Assembly: GCF_037975215.1 (NCBI RefSeq)
Contig: NZ_CP150239.1
Location: 1,898,001-1,962,000 of the forward strand
From: Solibacillus sp. FSL R5-0449
Lineage (GTDB): Bacteria > Bacillota > Bacilli > Bacillales_A > Planococcaceae
Length of the DNA stretch: 64,000 nucleotides
Reading direction: 5' to 3'
Part shown: positions 1 through 7,678 of the stretch, piece by piece
Layout: every line of letters begins with the position of its first letter
How positions within the stretch are numbered: the stretch's first letter is position 1
Made by a program: the position numbers and the translations under genes
Notes under the pieces: generated by a model
The model's input: the letters and a program-made list of their open reading frames with translations, nothing else
Told to the model about the DNA's origin: nothing
Databases searched by the model: none

Positions 1-8
1 ATCGCCTT

Positions 9-1004
9 TTAAAATATTTCTTTCGCGATAAGTTCATAGGATCGAATCCGGTCTAGTGGTGAATGTGTAATCGTATTAATCATTATTTCATCTGCGTGGT
101 ATTTAGTTTTTAACTCAAATAATTTCTGTTTCACTTCTTGAGGATTGCCAATAATTAATTTTTGTCTAACTCTTTCCAATATCTCTTGATCTTTTTCCGT
201 TAGTTCATACTGCTTTGCTTCACTTATAGAAGGGACCCCTTGTTTGCGTTCCCCCTTTTCCATTTGTAACAACCAGATGAGATAGCTTGCTGCAACTTCT
301 TCTGCTTTTTCTGTCGTCTCGTCGCAAATAACGTTAACTGTAACGATGACTTGTGGTGTTTCCCCATCTTTTCTTGGGCGAAAGCTATCAATATAGTCCT
401 TAATAATAGCTGTTCCATCTTCATCGCTCATAAAATAACCGAAAGTATACGGCACACCATTTTCTGCTGCAAGTACAGCACTTTTTTTACCAGTGCCAAG
501 AAGCCAAGGTATTGGCGGATTTTCAGGTATTGGGGAAGCCGATAACTTTGAATATTCGGCCTCTGTCGGAAAATCATCATCTAAAAAATGAAGTAAGTCT
601 GTCAGTAAGGAAGGAAAGTTCCCGACATTTTTTATAAAGTTACCGGATAAAGCTGTCATCGCTTCAGAAGATCCACCTGGCGCTCGTCCAATCCCTAAAT
701 CAATACGATTAGGAAATAGTGTCGCTAACGTATTAAAGATTTCAGCAACTTTGTATGGTCGGTAATGAGGCAACAGAACAGCACCCGATCCAATACGAAT
801 TCGATTCGTGTTAGCTCCAATATAGCTTAGCATCACTTCTGGAGCAGGACATGCCAGTCCAGATAAATCATGGTGTTCGGCAATCCAGTACCTTGTATAT
901 CCGAATTTCTCTCCTGCCTGCGCTAATTTCAATGACCAATTTAAAGCATCTTGTGGAGTTTGATTTGAAGAGATCGGTGATTGATCCAAAATGCTTAATT
1001 TCAT
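9..1004 (-). CDS. Luciferase-like (LLM class) flavin-dependent oxidoreductase
   Basis: 331 aa, full length for the bacterial luciferase-like monooxygenase family of the MsnO8/YwcH/YceB type. The fold is a TIM barrel that binds reduced FMN in the cytoplasm. Visible family motifs are an N-terminal SILDQSP strand, WIAEHH at residues 40-45, GSGAVLLPHY at 72-81 and DLGIGRAPGG at about 102-111. The substrate cannot be read from sequence; relatives are mostly of unknown function. It is not obviously in an operon: the DUF3219 gene upstream on the same strand ends only 8 bp before its start, so co-transcription is possible. The family call is secure, the reaction is not. Confidence 0.88.
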   Translation of the reverse strand: MKLSILDQSPISSNQTPQDALNWSLKLAQAGEKFGYTRYWIAEHHDLSGLACPAPEVMLSYIGANTNRIRIGSGAVLLPHYRPYKVAEIFNTLATLFPNRIDLGIGRAPGGSSEAMTALSGNFIKNVGNFPSLLTDLLHFLDDDFPTEAEYSKLSASPIPENPPIPWLLGTGKKSAVLAAENGVPYTFGYFMSDEDGTAIIKDYIDSFRPRKDGETPQVIVTVNVICDETTEKAEEVAASYLIWLLQMEKGERKQGVPSISEAKQYELTEKDQEILERVRQKLIIGNPQEVKQKLFELKTKYHADEIMINTITHSPLDRIRSYELIAKEIF

Positions 1005-1012
1005 ATTATTTT

Positions 1013-1297
1013 TCAGCCCTTTTCTTCCACTAAGGTTAATTTATATTGTCCTACCTGATCTTTTTCATACAAATTTGTAATAGAAGTGGAGTAGTTATAA
1101 ATTGTCCCTCTAAACATTATATCTTTTTCAGGAATCTTCACGTCAAATGTTCCGTTGTAAAGCAACGTTGCAATATCATGATAATCTTCACTCGTTACAT
1201 CAAAAGTGACTGAAACTGTATAAAGTCCATTTTCTTTTTCTTCTTCAAAATTACTCAGTTGAATTACTCTGTCGTCCAACATTATTTTACTGACCAA
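1013..1297 (-). CDS. DUF3219 family protein (YkvR-like)
   Basis: 94 aa if started at the TTG at 1297-1295, which has AAGGGGTG about 6 nt upstream. The ATG at 1282 is too far from that site, and a longer reading from 1384 has no ribosome site. The core around residues 22-92 (YTVSVTFDVTSEDYHDIATL, then GTFDVKIPE and FRGTIYNYSTSITNLYE) matches the small beta-rich DUF3219 proteins of Bacillus, known as YkvR. No function is known for the family. It is predicted cytoplasmic, with no signal or membrane segment. It lies immediately upstream of the LLM oxidoreductase gene on the same strand. Confidence 0.75.
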   Translation of the reverse strand: MVSKIMLDDRVIQLSNFEEEKENGLYTVSVTFDVTSEDYHDIATLLYNGTFDVKIPEKDIMFRGTIYNYSTSITNLYEKDQVGQYKLTLVEEKG

Positions 1298-1479
1298 AAA
1301 AACACCCCTTATTAAATAATTTAAATCGGATAATCTATTCATTATAGTATACTTGGCAACATTATCTGAAGAATCGCTCCTCATTGTTGAAACCGATATC
1401 TATAAAATCTCTTTTCGGTTAATATATCTTCCCTATATAAAAAGAAATAATCTTCTTAAGGTAAAATACATTGAGGTCT

Positions 1480-1743
1480 TTACTTTCTATCGGCCGGTGT
1501 TAAATACTTCATTCCTAATATACGTTTCATTTCCTCACTCACCCAGTTGCGTAAAGCAATGTTTCCGTAGCTTCTCGTTTCATCGTATCCTCTAAACAAA
1601 ATAAAATAATATGTCATATAATCATCAGATTTCTGTTTTTCAATTTTACATCCTTTCTTATATAAAAAGTCCCTTAGCTTTTTAAATTCATGAAAGGTTT
1701 CATTAATTTTGTTATCGTACCACTCTTCAAGTACGTCCTTCAT
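1480..1743 (-). CDS. Hypothetical protein, possibly truncated at its 5' end
   Basis: About 87 aa from the ATG at 1743. An open frame continues to 1788, but that extension runs into the aldehyde dehydrogenase relic on the other strand. I do not recognise the family. The protein is charged and soluble-looking (MKDVLEEWYDNK at the start, RGYDETRSYGNIALRNWV in the middle). No convincing Shine-Dalgarno sequence precedes the ATG. Together with the abrupt junction with foreign coding sequence at about 1776, this suggests the gene may have lost its real beginning. It may be a remnant rather than a working gene. Confidence 0.4.
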   Translation of the reverse strand: MKDVLEEWYDNKINETFHEFKKLRDFLYKKGCKIEKQKSDDYMTYYFILFRGYDETRSYGNIALRNWVSEEMKRILGMKYLTPADRK

Positions 1744-1775
1744 TTTTAATTCAGAAATGCAATCTCTATCACGCT

Positions 1776-2236
1776 CAAGTGATGCCAAAAATAAAGGGGC
1801 AAAAATTATTCCATTAGGAACAATTCTAAACCCTGAATTAATGGATAACGGTTACTTCTTACAACCAACACTCGTGTTAGGTGCAGATGTTCATGACCGT
1901 GTCGTAGTAGAGGAACAATTCGGCCCTACTGTTCCAATCCTTCCATATGATGATGAAGAACAAGTGATTCAATTACACAATGAAAGCATTTACGGTTTAA
2001 CAAGTTCCGTTTGGGGCGAAGAAGAACATGCTATTAAAGTGGCTCGTCGCATTGAAGCAGGTACAACGATGATTAACACTGCCGCAATTCAAGGGTTAGA
2101 TGTTCGTTTCCCATTTGGCGGAGTGAAACAATCAGGCGTAGGTCGCGAATACGGATTAGATGGCATCAAATCTTACACAGAAACTCATGTCATCAATCTG
2201 CCAAATGACTTAGAATTACCTTACATTCCTGAATAA
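1776..2236 (+). pseudogene. Aldehyde dehydrogenase, C-terminal relic
   Basis: Homology to NAD(P)-dependent aldehyde dehydrogenases starts abruptly at about 1776 (DAKNKGAKIIPLG) and runs about 150 codons to a natural stop. It includes the C-terminal landmarks EEQFGPTVPILPY, TSSVWG and FPFGGVKQSGVGREYG. The N-terminal two thirds, with the Rossmann NAD site and the catalytic Glu and Cys, are missing, so no enzyme can be made. There is no start codon or ribosome site at the junction. A strong terminator still follows. Most likely a deletion or recombination removed the 5' part; no insertion sequence is visible at the break. Confidence 0.85.
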
Positions 2237-2254
2237 AAGCTATTTCTATTAGAA

Positions 2255-2297
2255 AGAGCATTAACCTTCATCGGGTTAATGCTCTTGTTTTTGTTAA
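2255..2297 (+). terminator. Rho-independent terminator after ALDH relic
   Basis: The hairpin AGAGCATTAACC / GGGTTAATGCTCT is followed by a T-rich tract. It is a leftover of the original aldehyde dehydrogenase transcription unit. Confidence 0.85.
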
Positions 2298-2567
2298 TTA
2301 CTTATCTGTGCCCTGTGCTTTCAGGATTGAAATACAGCTATTTTCAGAAAGGTATTTGTGAATTTTCCATTTTCACTGGAAACTTTAATAGTTGATTTCC
2401 ATTTTTATCAATTTATCATGAACATCTATCAATCTCCATTCAAATTTATTTGATTTTTATTATATTTTTATATAACAATTTTCACTACATAATGTTTGTT
2501 TAATTATATTTTATTTGCATATTTACATTTTCAATTGATATTTATACTGAATTTTCTAAAAACTTTG

Positions 2568-2597
2568 TTTACAAACGTAGTCTTCCATTACTATAAT
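2568..2597 (+). promoter_or_regulatory. SigA-type promoter for cstA
   Basis: The -35 TTTACA (2568-2573) and -10 TATAAT (2592-2597) are separated by 18 bp, about 30 bp upstream of the cstA start. The rest of 2298-2567 is very AT-rich, with no gene and no clear cre site. Confidence 0.6.
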
Positions 2598-2628
2598 TTG
2601 AGTTATCAGAAATATTGGAGGAAGATAT

Positions 2629-4059
2629 ATGTATACACTTCTTGGTTCGATCGCTCTATTAATTGTAGGGTATATCGTATATGGAAAGTTTATTGAAAAG
2701 GTGTTTATTGTTAATGATGCAACGCCGACCCCAGCTTATACAAAAGCTGATAATTTAGATTATATGCCCATGCCTGCCTGGAAGGGCTGGATGGTTCAAT
2801 TATTAAATATCGCAGGGCTTGGACCTATTTACGGTGCCATTGCAGGTGCACTGTATGGACCCGTTGCAATGATTTGGATCGTATTTGGTTGTATTTTTGC
2901 CGGTGCCGTTCATGACTATTTTGCAGGGATGTTATCATTACGTCATGGAGGCGCACAATTCCCTGCACTTGTTCAACGTTATTTAGGTAAAGTAATGCGT
3001 GTCTTCACTGATATCGTTTCAGTAATATTAATGGTTTTAGTAGCAGCTGCCTTTACTGCAGGACCTGCTGCTGTTCTTTCGTCAAAATTAGGAATTACAT
3101 TTATGACAGCACTTATTGCGATTTTCATCTACTTCTTATTGGCAGCAATTTTACCGATCAATCAAATTATCGGTCGTATTTATCCAATATTTGGTGCAGT
3201 ATTAATCATTATGGCCGGTGCGGTATTAGTATCACTAGTCACTTCAGGTATTGCGATTCCTGAAGTATCTTTAACTAATATGCATCCGAATGATTTACCG
3301 GTTTGGCCATTATTAATGATCACGATTTCTTGTGGCGCAATCTCTGGCTTCCACTCTACACAAAGCCCGATAATTTCAAGAACAATCAAGAAAGAATCGG
3401 AAGGCCGTAAAGTCTTCTACGGTGCCATGATTGGTGAAGGTGTCATTGCATTAATTTGGTGTGCGGCTGGTATGAGTTTCTATGGCGGTACAGAAGGATT
3501 ATTACCAAAAATCTCCGAAATTGGTGCAGGTGGTGTAGTAGACGAAATTTCAATTGCATTACTTGGTACATTTGGTAGTATTTTAGCAATATTAGGGATT
3601 GTAATTTTACCAATTACAACAGGTGATACTTCATTACGTTCAGCACGCATGATTGTGTTAGACTTTTTAGGCTCTCGTTTTTCAAAAAATAGTACAACAC
3701 CAATTTTAGCAACAGTTGCAGTTGCAGCACCCGCATTTTTCCTATCAACAATTGATTATCAATTCTTATGGCGTTATGTAGGGATGACGAATCAAATGGT
3801 TGCAACAGTTATGCTTTGGGTTGCAACATCGTATTTATTGAAATCAGGCAAGTTCCACTGGATTGCAGGTTTACCAGCCCTATTCATGACCTCTGTAGTA
3901 TTTGTATACTTAATGGTAGCGCCAGAAGGATTTGCGCTTGCTTATGAAACAGGTGTCGTCATTGGTTTAAGCTTTACAGTCCTAGTTTCTTTCATTTATA
4001 TTTATCAAATCTTTAAGCATAAGGCTTTTACAAATCCGGTATTTTTAACAGAGAAATAA
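2629..4059 (+). CDS. cstA: Carbon starvation protein CstA family transporter
   Basis: 476 aa, matching the shorter Gram-positive CstA form; the E. coli protein is about 700 aa. It is an integral membrane protein with many hydrophobic helices throughout. The family signature MPAWKGWMVQLLNIAGLGPIYG is at about residues 47-68, and GAVHDYFAGMLSLRHGG follows at about 91-107. CstA proteins import peptides or pyruvate when preferred carbon is scarce. The start is supported by a GGAGGAAGATAT ribosome site, and a terminator follows. It is monocistronic, so its control probably acts through the single promoter at 2568-2597. The substrate in this organism is not decidable from sequence. Confidence 0.9.
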   Translation: MYTLLGSIALLIVGYIVYGKFIEKVFIVNDATPTPAYTKADNLDYMPMPAWKGWMVQLLNIAGLGPIYGAIAGALYGPVAMIWIVFGCIFAGAVHDYFAGMLSLRHGGAQFPALVQRYLGKVMRVFTDIVSVILMVLVAAAFTAGPAAVLSSKLGITFMTALIAIFIYFLLAAILPINQIIGRIYPIFGAVLIIMAGAVLVSLVTSGIAIPEVSLTNMHPNDLPVWPLLMITISCGAISGFHSTQSPIISRTIKKESEGRKVFYGAMIGEGVIALIWCAAGMSFYGGTEGLLPKISEIGAGGVVDEISIALLGTFGSILAILGIVILPITTGDTSLRSARMIVLDFLGSRFSKNSTTPILATVAVAAPAFFLSTIDYQFLWRYVGMTNQMVATVMLWVATSYLLKSGKFHWIAGLPALFMTSVVFVYLMVAPEGFALAYETGVVIGLSFTVLVSFIYIYQIFKHKAFTNPVFLTEK

Positions 4060-4084
4060 GGGATTCAGACTTTTGCTAACTATA

Positions 4085-4130
4085 AAATCTCGCATTTTTA
4101 TAATTCCTAAAAATGCGAGATTTTTGTTTT
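4085..4130 (+). terminator. Terminator of cstA
   Basis: A long stem, AAATCTCGCATTTTTA paired with TAAAAATGCGAGATTT, is followed by TTTG and TTTT. Confidence 0.9.
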
Positions 4131-4200
4131 GAGTATGCTTTCGATTTTGAATTTAAAATCTAAATTAACTTTACGTTAATCATTTAAAATTTCACGGAAG

Positions 4201-4665
4201 CTAAGCACCTTGGCTTTGCCCATTACCGCTACCCTTCACTTCATCACCGGCTTCTTTTACTTTCCCGCCGATATCTTTTAAATCCGTTGTGGCATCTTTC
4301 GCATGGGAAAGAATTTCACTTGACTCTTCCGTTACCATAGTAACTGGTTGAATAATGTTATTGTTTACTTTTTCATAAAGGTTTTGAGCATCGCTTATCG
4401 CTTCTTTTAATACAGACGAAGCGGATTTCAGTCGCTCTTGCAAGTCATCCTTTACTTCTGAAGGATTGTTTTTGACTTGGCTGTACATATCCATTGTTGA
4501 ATCTTTCATATTTTTTGTTGTCTCAGTAACTTTATTTCTAGTAGTTGAGTCAAGCATTGAAAGCGCACCACCGATAACTGCCCCGATTACCATTCCTCTT
4601 AAAAGCTTACCATTATTATCATTTTCTGTTGTTGTCGATAAATTATTATACGAAGTTTGTGTCAT
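4201..4665 (-). CDS. YtxH domain-containing general-stress-like protein
   Basis: 154 aa. A short hydrophobic segment (GMVIGAVIGGALSML, residues 25-39) is followed by a long amphipathic, alanine/lysine/glutamate-rich helical region (about 40-145) and a glycine/glutamine tail. This is the layout of YtxH-domain proteins, small membrane-anchored coiled coils usually induced by general stress in Bacillus. Upstream at 4710-4735 is a good SigB-type promoter, which supports a stress role. The ribosome site is AAAAAGGAGC. The biochemical function is unknown. Confidence 0.75.
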   Translation of the reverse strand: MTQTSYNNLSTTTENDNNGKLLRGMVIGAVIGGALSMLDSTTRNKVTETTKNMKDSTMDMYSQVKNNPSEVKDDLQERLKSASSVLKEAISDAQNLYEKVNNNIIQPVTMVTEESSEILSHAKDATTDLKDIGGKVKEAGDEVKGSGNGQSQGA

Positions 4666-4709
4666 AATAAATGCTCCTTTTTGTTTGAATTTGTTAACTT
4701 ATACCTTAG

Positions 4710-4735
4710 TTGCCCGATATTTTTTTCATTTAAAC
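4710..4735 (-). promoter_or_regulatory. SigB-like promoter upstream of YtxH gene
   Basis: On the minus strand, GTTTAA (4735-4730) and GGGCAA (4715-4710) are separated by 14 bp. The Bacillus SigB consensus is GTTTAA-N12-15-GGGWAW, so only one or two bases differ. It lies 45 bp from the start codon. Confidence 0.6.
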
Positions 4736-4851
4736 ATTTTCAAAACCAGGATATTCTAAGATTTATAAACTATATGAGAATATATCTTCCATAAGGCACC
4801 TTAACTCGATCGTTCATATTTATCGTTTTCACTAGTATGCAACCACAACAG

Positions 4852-4883
4852 AAAAGGCACATTTCTTTTTATAAAATGTGCCT
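4852..4883 (-). terminator. Terminator of the HAD hydrolase gene (dispersed hairpin family)
   Basis: In minus orientation AGGCACATTT, a loop containing TAAAAAG, then AAATGTGCCTTTTC. It is a divergent member of the conserved hairpin set seen throughout the window. Confidence 0.7.
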
Positions 4884-4938
4884 AATTTCTATAGTATTCA
4901 CGCTCTGTTAGTATTATTGATTTACTTTGTACAAACCC

Positions 4939-5637
4939 TTATTTGAGCAAGCTATATGTATTGCAATTTTTGTTACTGCTTAAATTCTTTAATAGCTGAG
5001 GAAGTTCTAAATAATCATCAATTATTGCATCAGCTTTTACATCAGTCCATTGATCATCTTTTTTCCAAATACTAGCCATCCCTACATTTTGAGCAGCTTT
5101 CACATCATTATCAGGATGGTCTCCAATAAATAGACTCTCTGATGGTTCGACATTTAATTTTTCTAATGCGTTTATAAAGATTTGGGGATCAGGTTTCTTG
5201 ATCCCTTCCCATTCGGATACTAAAATTACATCAAAATAACTTACAATATTCAAAGCTTTAATGTTGTCCATCTGGAACTGACCATATCCATTTGTAATCA
5301 TACCTAAAGCGATTTCATTATTTTTTAACTCCTCCAGCATTTTATGAATATGAGGAAATCCTACACAATGGTGTTTGAAATTGTCCAAATAATCTTCGAG
5401 AAGTTCTTCCCAAGTTACTGAACATATATTAAACTCCTCAATAAGTTGTTGGTACACTTTATCTTTCCAAACATATCCATGATTATCAAGTTCAATAAAT
5501 CGTGAAACATACTGCTCTTTTGGAATATGAGAAAGTATCTTATTCAGTCTTTCATATTGGTGGTTAATAAAAAAATCTACTGACTTATCGCGATTCAGTA
5601 ACGTTCCATCTAAATCAAATAATACAGCTTTAAACAT
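4939..5637 (-). CDS. HAD superfamily phosphatase/hydrolase
   Basis: 232 aa. HAD motif I is DLDGTLLNRD at residues 8-17 (nucleophile and acid Asp), motif II is ITNGYG at about 115-120, motif III is KKPDPQIF at about 147-154, and motif IV is FIGDHPDNDV at about 170-179. The helical cap lies between motifs I and II (C1 cap), as in phosphoglycolate phosphatase- and 5'-nucleotidase-like enzymes. It is predicted to hydrolyse a small phosphomonoester in the cytoplasm; the substrate is unknown. GGAGGAG precedes the ATG. It is monocistronic with its own terminator. Confidence 0.85.
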   Translation of the reverse strand: MFKAVLFDLDGTLLNRDKSVDFFINHQYERLNKILSHIPKEQYVSRFIELDNHGYVWKDKVYQQLIEEFNICSVTWEELLEDYLDNFKHHCVGFPHIHKMLEELKNNEIALGMITNGYGQFQMDNIKALNIVSYFDVILVSEWEGIKKPDPQIFINALEKLNVEPSESLFIGDHPDNDVKAAQNVGMASIWKKDDQWTDVKADAIIDDYLELPQLLKNLSSNKNCNTYSLLK

Positions 5638-5697
5638 GTTGAACTCCTCCAGTGATTATTAACTAATGTTATCCACTATATAACTCTATAATTGAAT

Positions 5698-5726
5698 AAA
5701 GCACTTATCTTTTTACGAAAAGTGCA
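5698..5726 (-). terminator. Terminator hairpin (dispersed family) after the 5780-6193 gene
   Basis: GCACTTTTCGTAAAAAGATAAGTGC followed by TTTATT in minus orientation. The loop GTAAAAAGA is shared with other members of the family. Confidence 0.6.
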
Positions 5727-5779
5727 TGATTGCGGAAATCTGATTCTGTGTATCAAGCTACTAGTTGAGAGCCTATTTC

Positions 5780-6193
5780 TCATGTAGCATTAATGAAAAA
5801 CCTTCCTTTTGCAGCTTTAATCTCAAAGAAATATTTTTTACCATTCTTAAGCCCTTCTAATTTCTCACTTTTTCCAGGTGTTATCTGAAATTCATTTACT
5901 ACTATTTCTCCATTTATATCTTTTACCCTCATGAGTATATTACCTGCACTGTTTGCGTCATTCGTAACTTCCTTTCTCCAAAAAATGCTATTATAGGTCA
6001 TGTCTTTTTGGGCGTTAAAACTTATACGTTCCCACTCTTCCATTCCATCTGACGAATCCACAATAGCTGTAACCATTGGAAAAAATATTTGATTGACGGA
6101 ACCTACATTTTGAATAACTAAACTACAAGTAATTACTACTACTGTTAGTGCAAACGCAATAATAGAAAATAATAAGCTCTTTCTGAATTTCAT
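5780..6193 (-). CDS. Hypothetical secreted or membrane-anchored protein
   Basis: 137 aa. An N-terminal hydrophobic segment (about residues 8-28, preceded by MKFRK) acts as signal peptide or anchor, and an extracellular beta-rich domain with no cysteine follows. The tail (NGKKYFFEIKAAKGRFFINAT) looks like the last strands of a small beta sandwich. I do not recognise the family. The start has AGAGGGGGATTAAAA upstream. It is flanked by other small singletons, so no pathway is suggested. Confidence 0.55.
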   Translation of the reverse strand: MKFRKSLLFSIIAFALTVVVITCSLVIQNVGSVNQIFFPMVTAIVDSSDGMEEWERISFNAQKDMTYNSIFWRKEVTNDANSAGNILMRVKDINGEIVVNEFQITPGKSEKLEGLKNGKKYFFEIKAAKGRFFINAT

Positions 6194-6314
6194 TTTTAAT
6201 CCCCCTCTATAATCCCACCTTCTTCTACTTCCATATGAAGTGGAACAATTCCTTCATTATTGGTTAAAGTTATTGCACCACTTCAGAACACTATTTAAGG
6301 TAACTTTTTCTTTA

Positions 6315-6352
6315 CAAAAAAAGCCCAATTCTTTTTTAGAAATGAGCTTTCT
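6315..6352 (-). terminator. Terminator hairpin (dispersed family) after the 67-aa gene
   Basis: In minus orientation GCTCATTTCTAAAAAAGAATTGGGC followed by seven T. It has the same TTCT-n-AAAAAGAAT core as the other members. Confidence 0.65.
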
Positions 6353-6385
6353 TATGTAATATGTAGTTAGTTTAAAGCCTATGTA

Positions 6386-6589
6386 TTAACGAGCAGTACC
6401 TCGCCATTTTTGTAAATGCCCTTCTACTGAATGAGTGCTATTAACAAGCTCCAATACTTCTGAACTCATTATTAATTCTTTTGCTTCCACTACTTTTTGA
6501 TCGGACATGGGTACATCTACTATGTGATTATTTTTCTTTTCTACGATCATTGCTTTGATTGTGTGTGCTTCTACACTATTTACATTCAT
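6386..6589 (-). CDS. Small hypothetical protein, 67 aa
   Basis: 67 aa, hydrophilic, with no membrane segment. GAGAGGAAC lies about 9 nt before the ATG and a terminator follows, so it looks like a real gene. No family is recognised. The 384-bp stretch from 6590 to the next start at 6974 holds no visible gene; it is AT-rich and may carry divergent promoters. Confidence 0.5.
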   Translation of the reverse strand: MNVNSVEAHTIKAMIVEKKNNHIVDVPMSDQKVVEAKELIMSSEVLELVNSTHSVEGHLQKWRGTAR

Positions 6590-6973
6590 GTGACGTTAGT
6601 TCCTCTCGATTACTATCATTTTCTTAATATTCCTACTTTTAAAGTATAGTCCACCGACATGACTTTTGTCTCAGTTATTTCTGTGTATATTCTCTCACTT
6701 ATGTATAGTTTTTGACTCCCCTATCAATTAGTTAGGTTATATATACTACTCAATGAGTTTATGTTAATAAATTTGGGGAATTTTTTAATTCGAAAGAAGT
6801 GATATACAACTATATTTGTCAGAGCCTAATCCCCTCCTATAGACTTCCCATTTCATTTCAGTTATACAAAACCGTATAAAAATAATAACTTTTGTAAATG
6901 CTTGTCTAAAGTTGGAGAGAATAAGAAGAACGTTGACAAGGAGAGCTTGCTATTCAAGCGATGAACGACAATA

Positions 6974-7279
6974 ATGAAAACTTTGTTCAATATCAAACGT
7001 ATGTTGTTGGTTATTTTATTATTAAATCTAATTGATGGTATTTGTACGGCTTGGGGGCTCAGTAATGAATGGATTGAAGAAGCGAACCCACTGATGAGTT
7101 CGTTTTCACCCTTAACAATCCTTGGAATAAAAGTCACTTTATCTGGTGCTATTTTGTTACTGTGGAAATCAAATTTCCCTACAAGATTAACGAATGTTTG
7201 GCGAGTAGTTCTTACTTTCGTCATGTTCTTATATACTGGGATATTTGTTATGCACATAACCTGGATTTCAATGTTGTAG
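6974..7279 (+). CDS. DUF5658 family membrane protein
   Basis: 101 aa with three predicted transmembrane helices (about 9-28, 45-63, 76-98). The pattern NLIDGICTAWGLSNEWIEEANPLM, with conserved Asp and an E-x-NPLM element after helix 1, is typical of DUF5658, a small Bacillaceae membrane family without known function. The start is the only in-frame initiator after an upstream stop. AAGGAGAG lies rather far (about 30 nt) upstream, so translation may be weak. It shares a bidirectional terminator with the spore-protein gene. Confidence 0.6.
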   Translation: MKTLFNIKRMLLVILLLNLIDGICTAWGLSNEWIEEANPLMSSFSPLTILGIKVTLSGAILLLWKSNFPTRLTNVWRVVLTFVMFLYTGIFVMHITWISML

Positions 7280-7300
7280 AATGTCTTCTAAAAAAAGAAA

Positions 7301-7345
7301 AGTGCTGCAAACCCTTAATACTAAGGAATTTGCAGCACTCTTTAA
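7301..7345. terminator. Bidirectional terminator
   Basis: The perfect stem AGTGCTGCAAA / TTTGCAGCACT has A- and T-rich flanks on both sides. It serves the converging DUF5658 and spore-protein genes. Confidence 0.85.
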
Positions 7346-7346
7346 T

Positions 7347-7607
7347 TTATTGTTCTTTCTTTAAACTTTCTTGTGCCATTTTAATTAGCTCCTTAACCAT
7401 GCTGCCACCGATTTTCCCGCCAACTTTACCAGCTTCAAAAGAAGTAAGTTCGCCGTTATATTCTTCATTTAGAGAAATGCCTAATTCCTTAGCTACCTCT
7501 AGCACTGTCACTTCAGGATTACTAGAACCGGTTACTTTCGCTTTTAACAAATCCAGCTCTTGTTTAGCTTCAGGTACAAGAATTTTGTTTCGTTTTTTCT
7601 TTGCCAT
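7347..7607 (-). CDS. Alpha/beta-type small acid-soluble spore protein (divergent)
   Basis: 86 aa. NKILVPEAKQELDLLKAKV at the start and TSFEAGKVGGKIGGSMVKEL near the end correspond to the two conserved blocks of alpha/beta-type SASPs, which coat spore DNA. The family's protease (GPR) site, usually E-I-A-S-E-F-G-V, appears as EVAKELGI at about residues 37-44. There is an insert of about a dozen residues (TGSSNPEVTV) between block 1 and the cleavage site that classical members lack. It shows the organism is a spore former. Expression would be in the forespore under SigG; I see no clear SigG promoter. Confidence 0.75.
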   Translation of the reverse strand: MAKKKRNKILVPEAKQELDLLKAKVTGSSNPEVTVLEVAKELGISLNEEYNGELTSFEAGKVGGKIGGSMVKELIKMAQESLKKEQ

Positions 7608-7678
7608 TTGATTGCTCCTTTTAAACTAGCATAGGCAATTACGGACAAAAAATACTAGCAGATAATGTTATTGAGATT

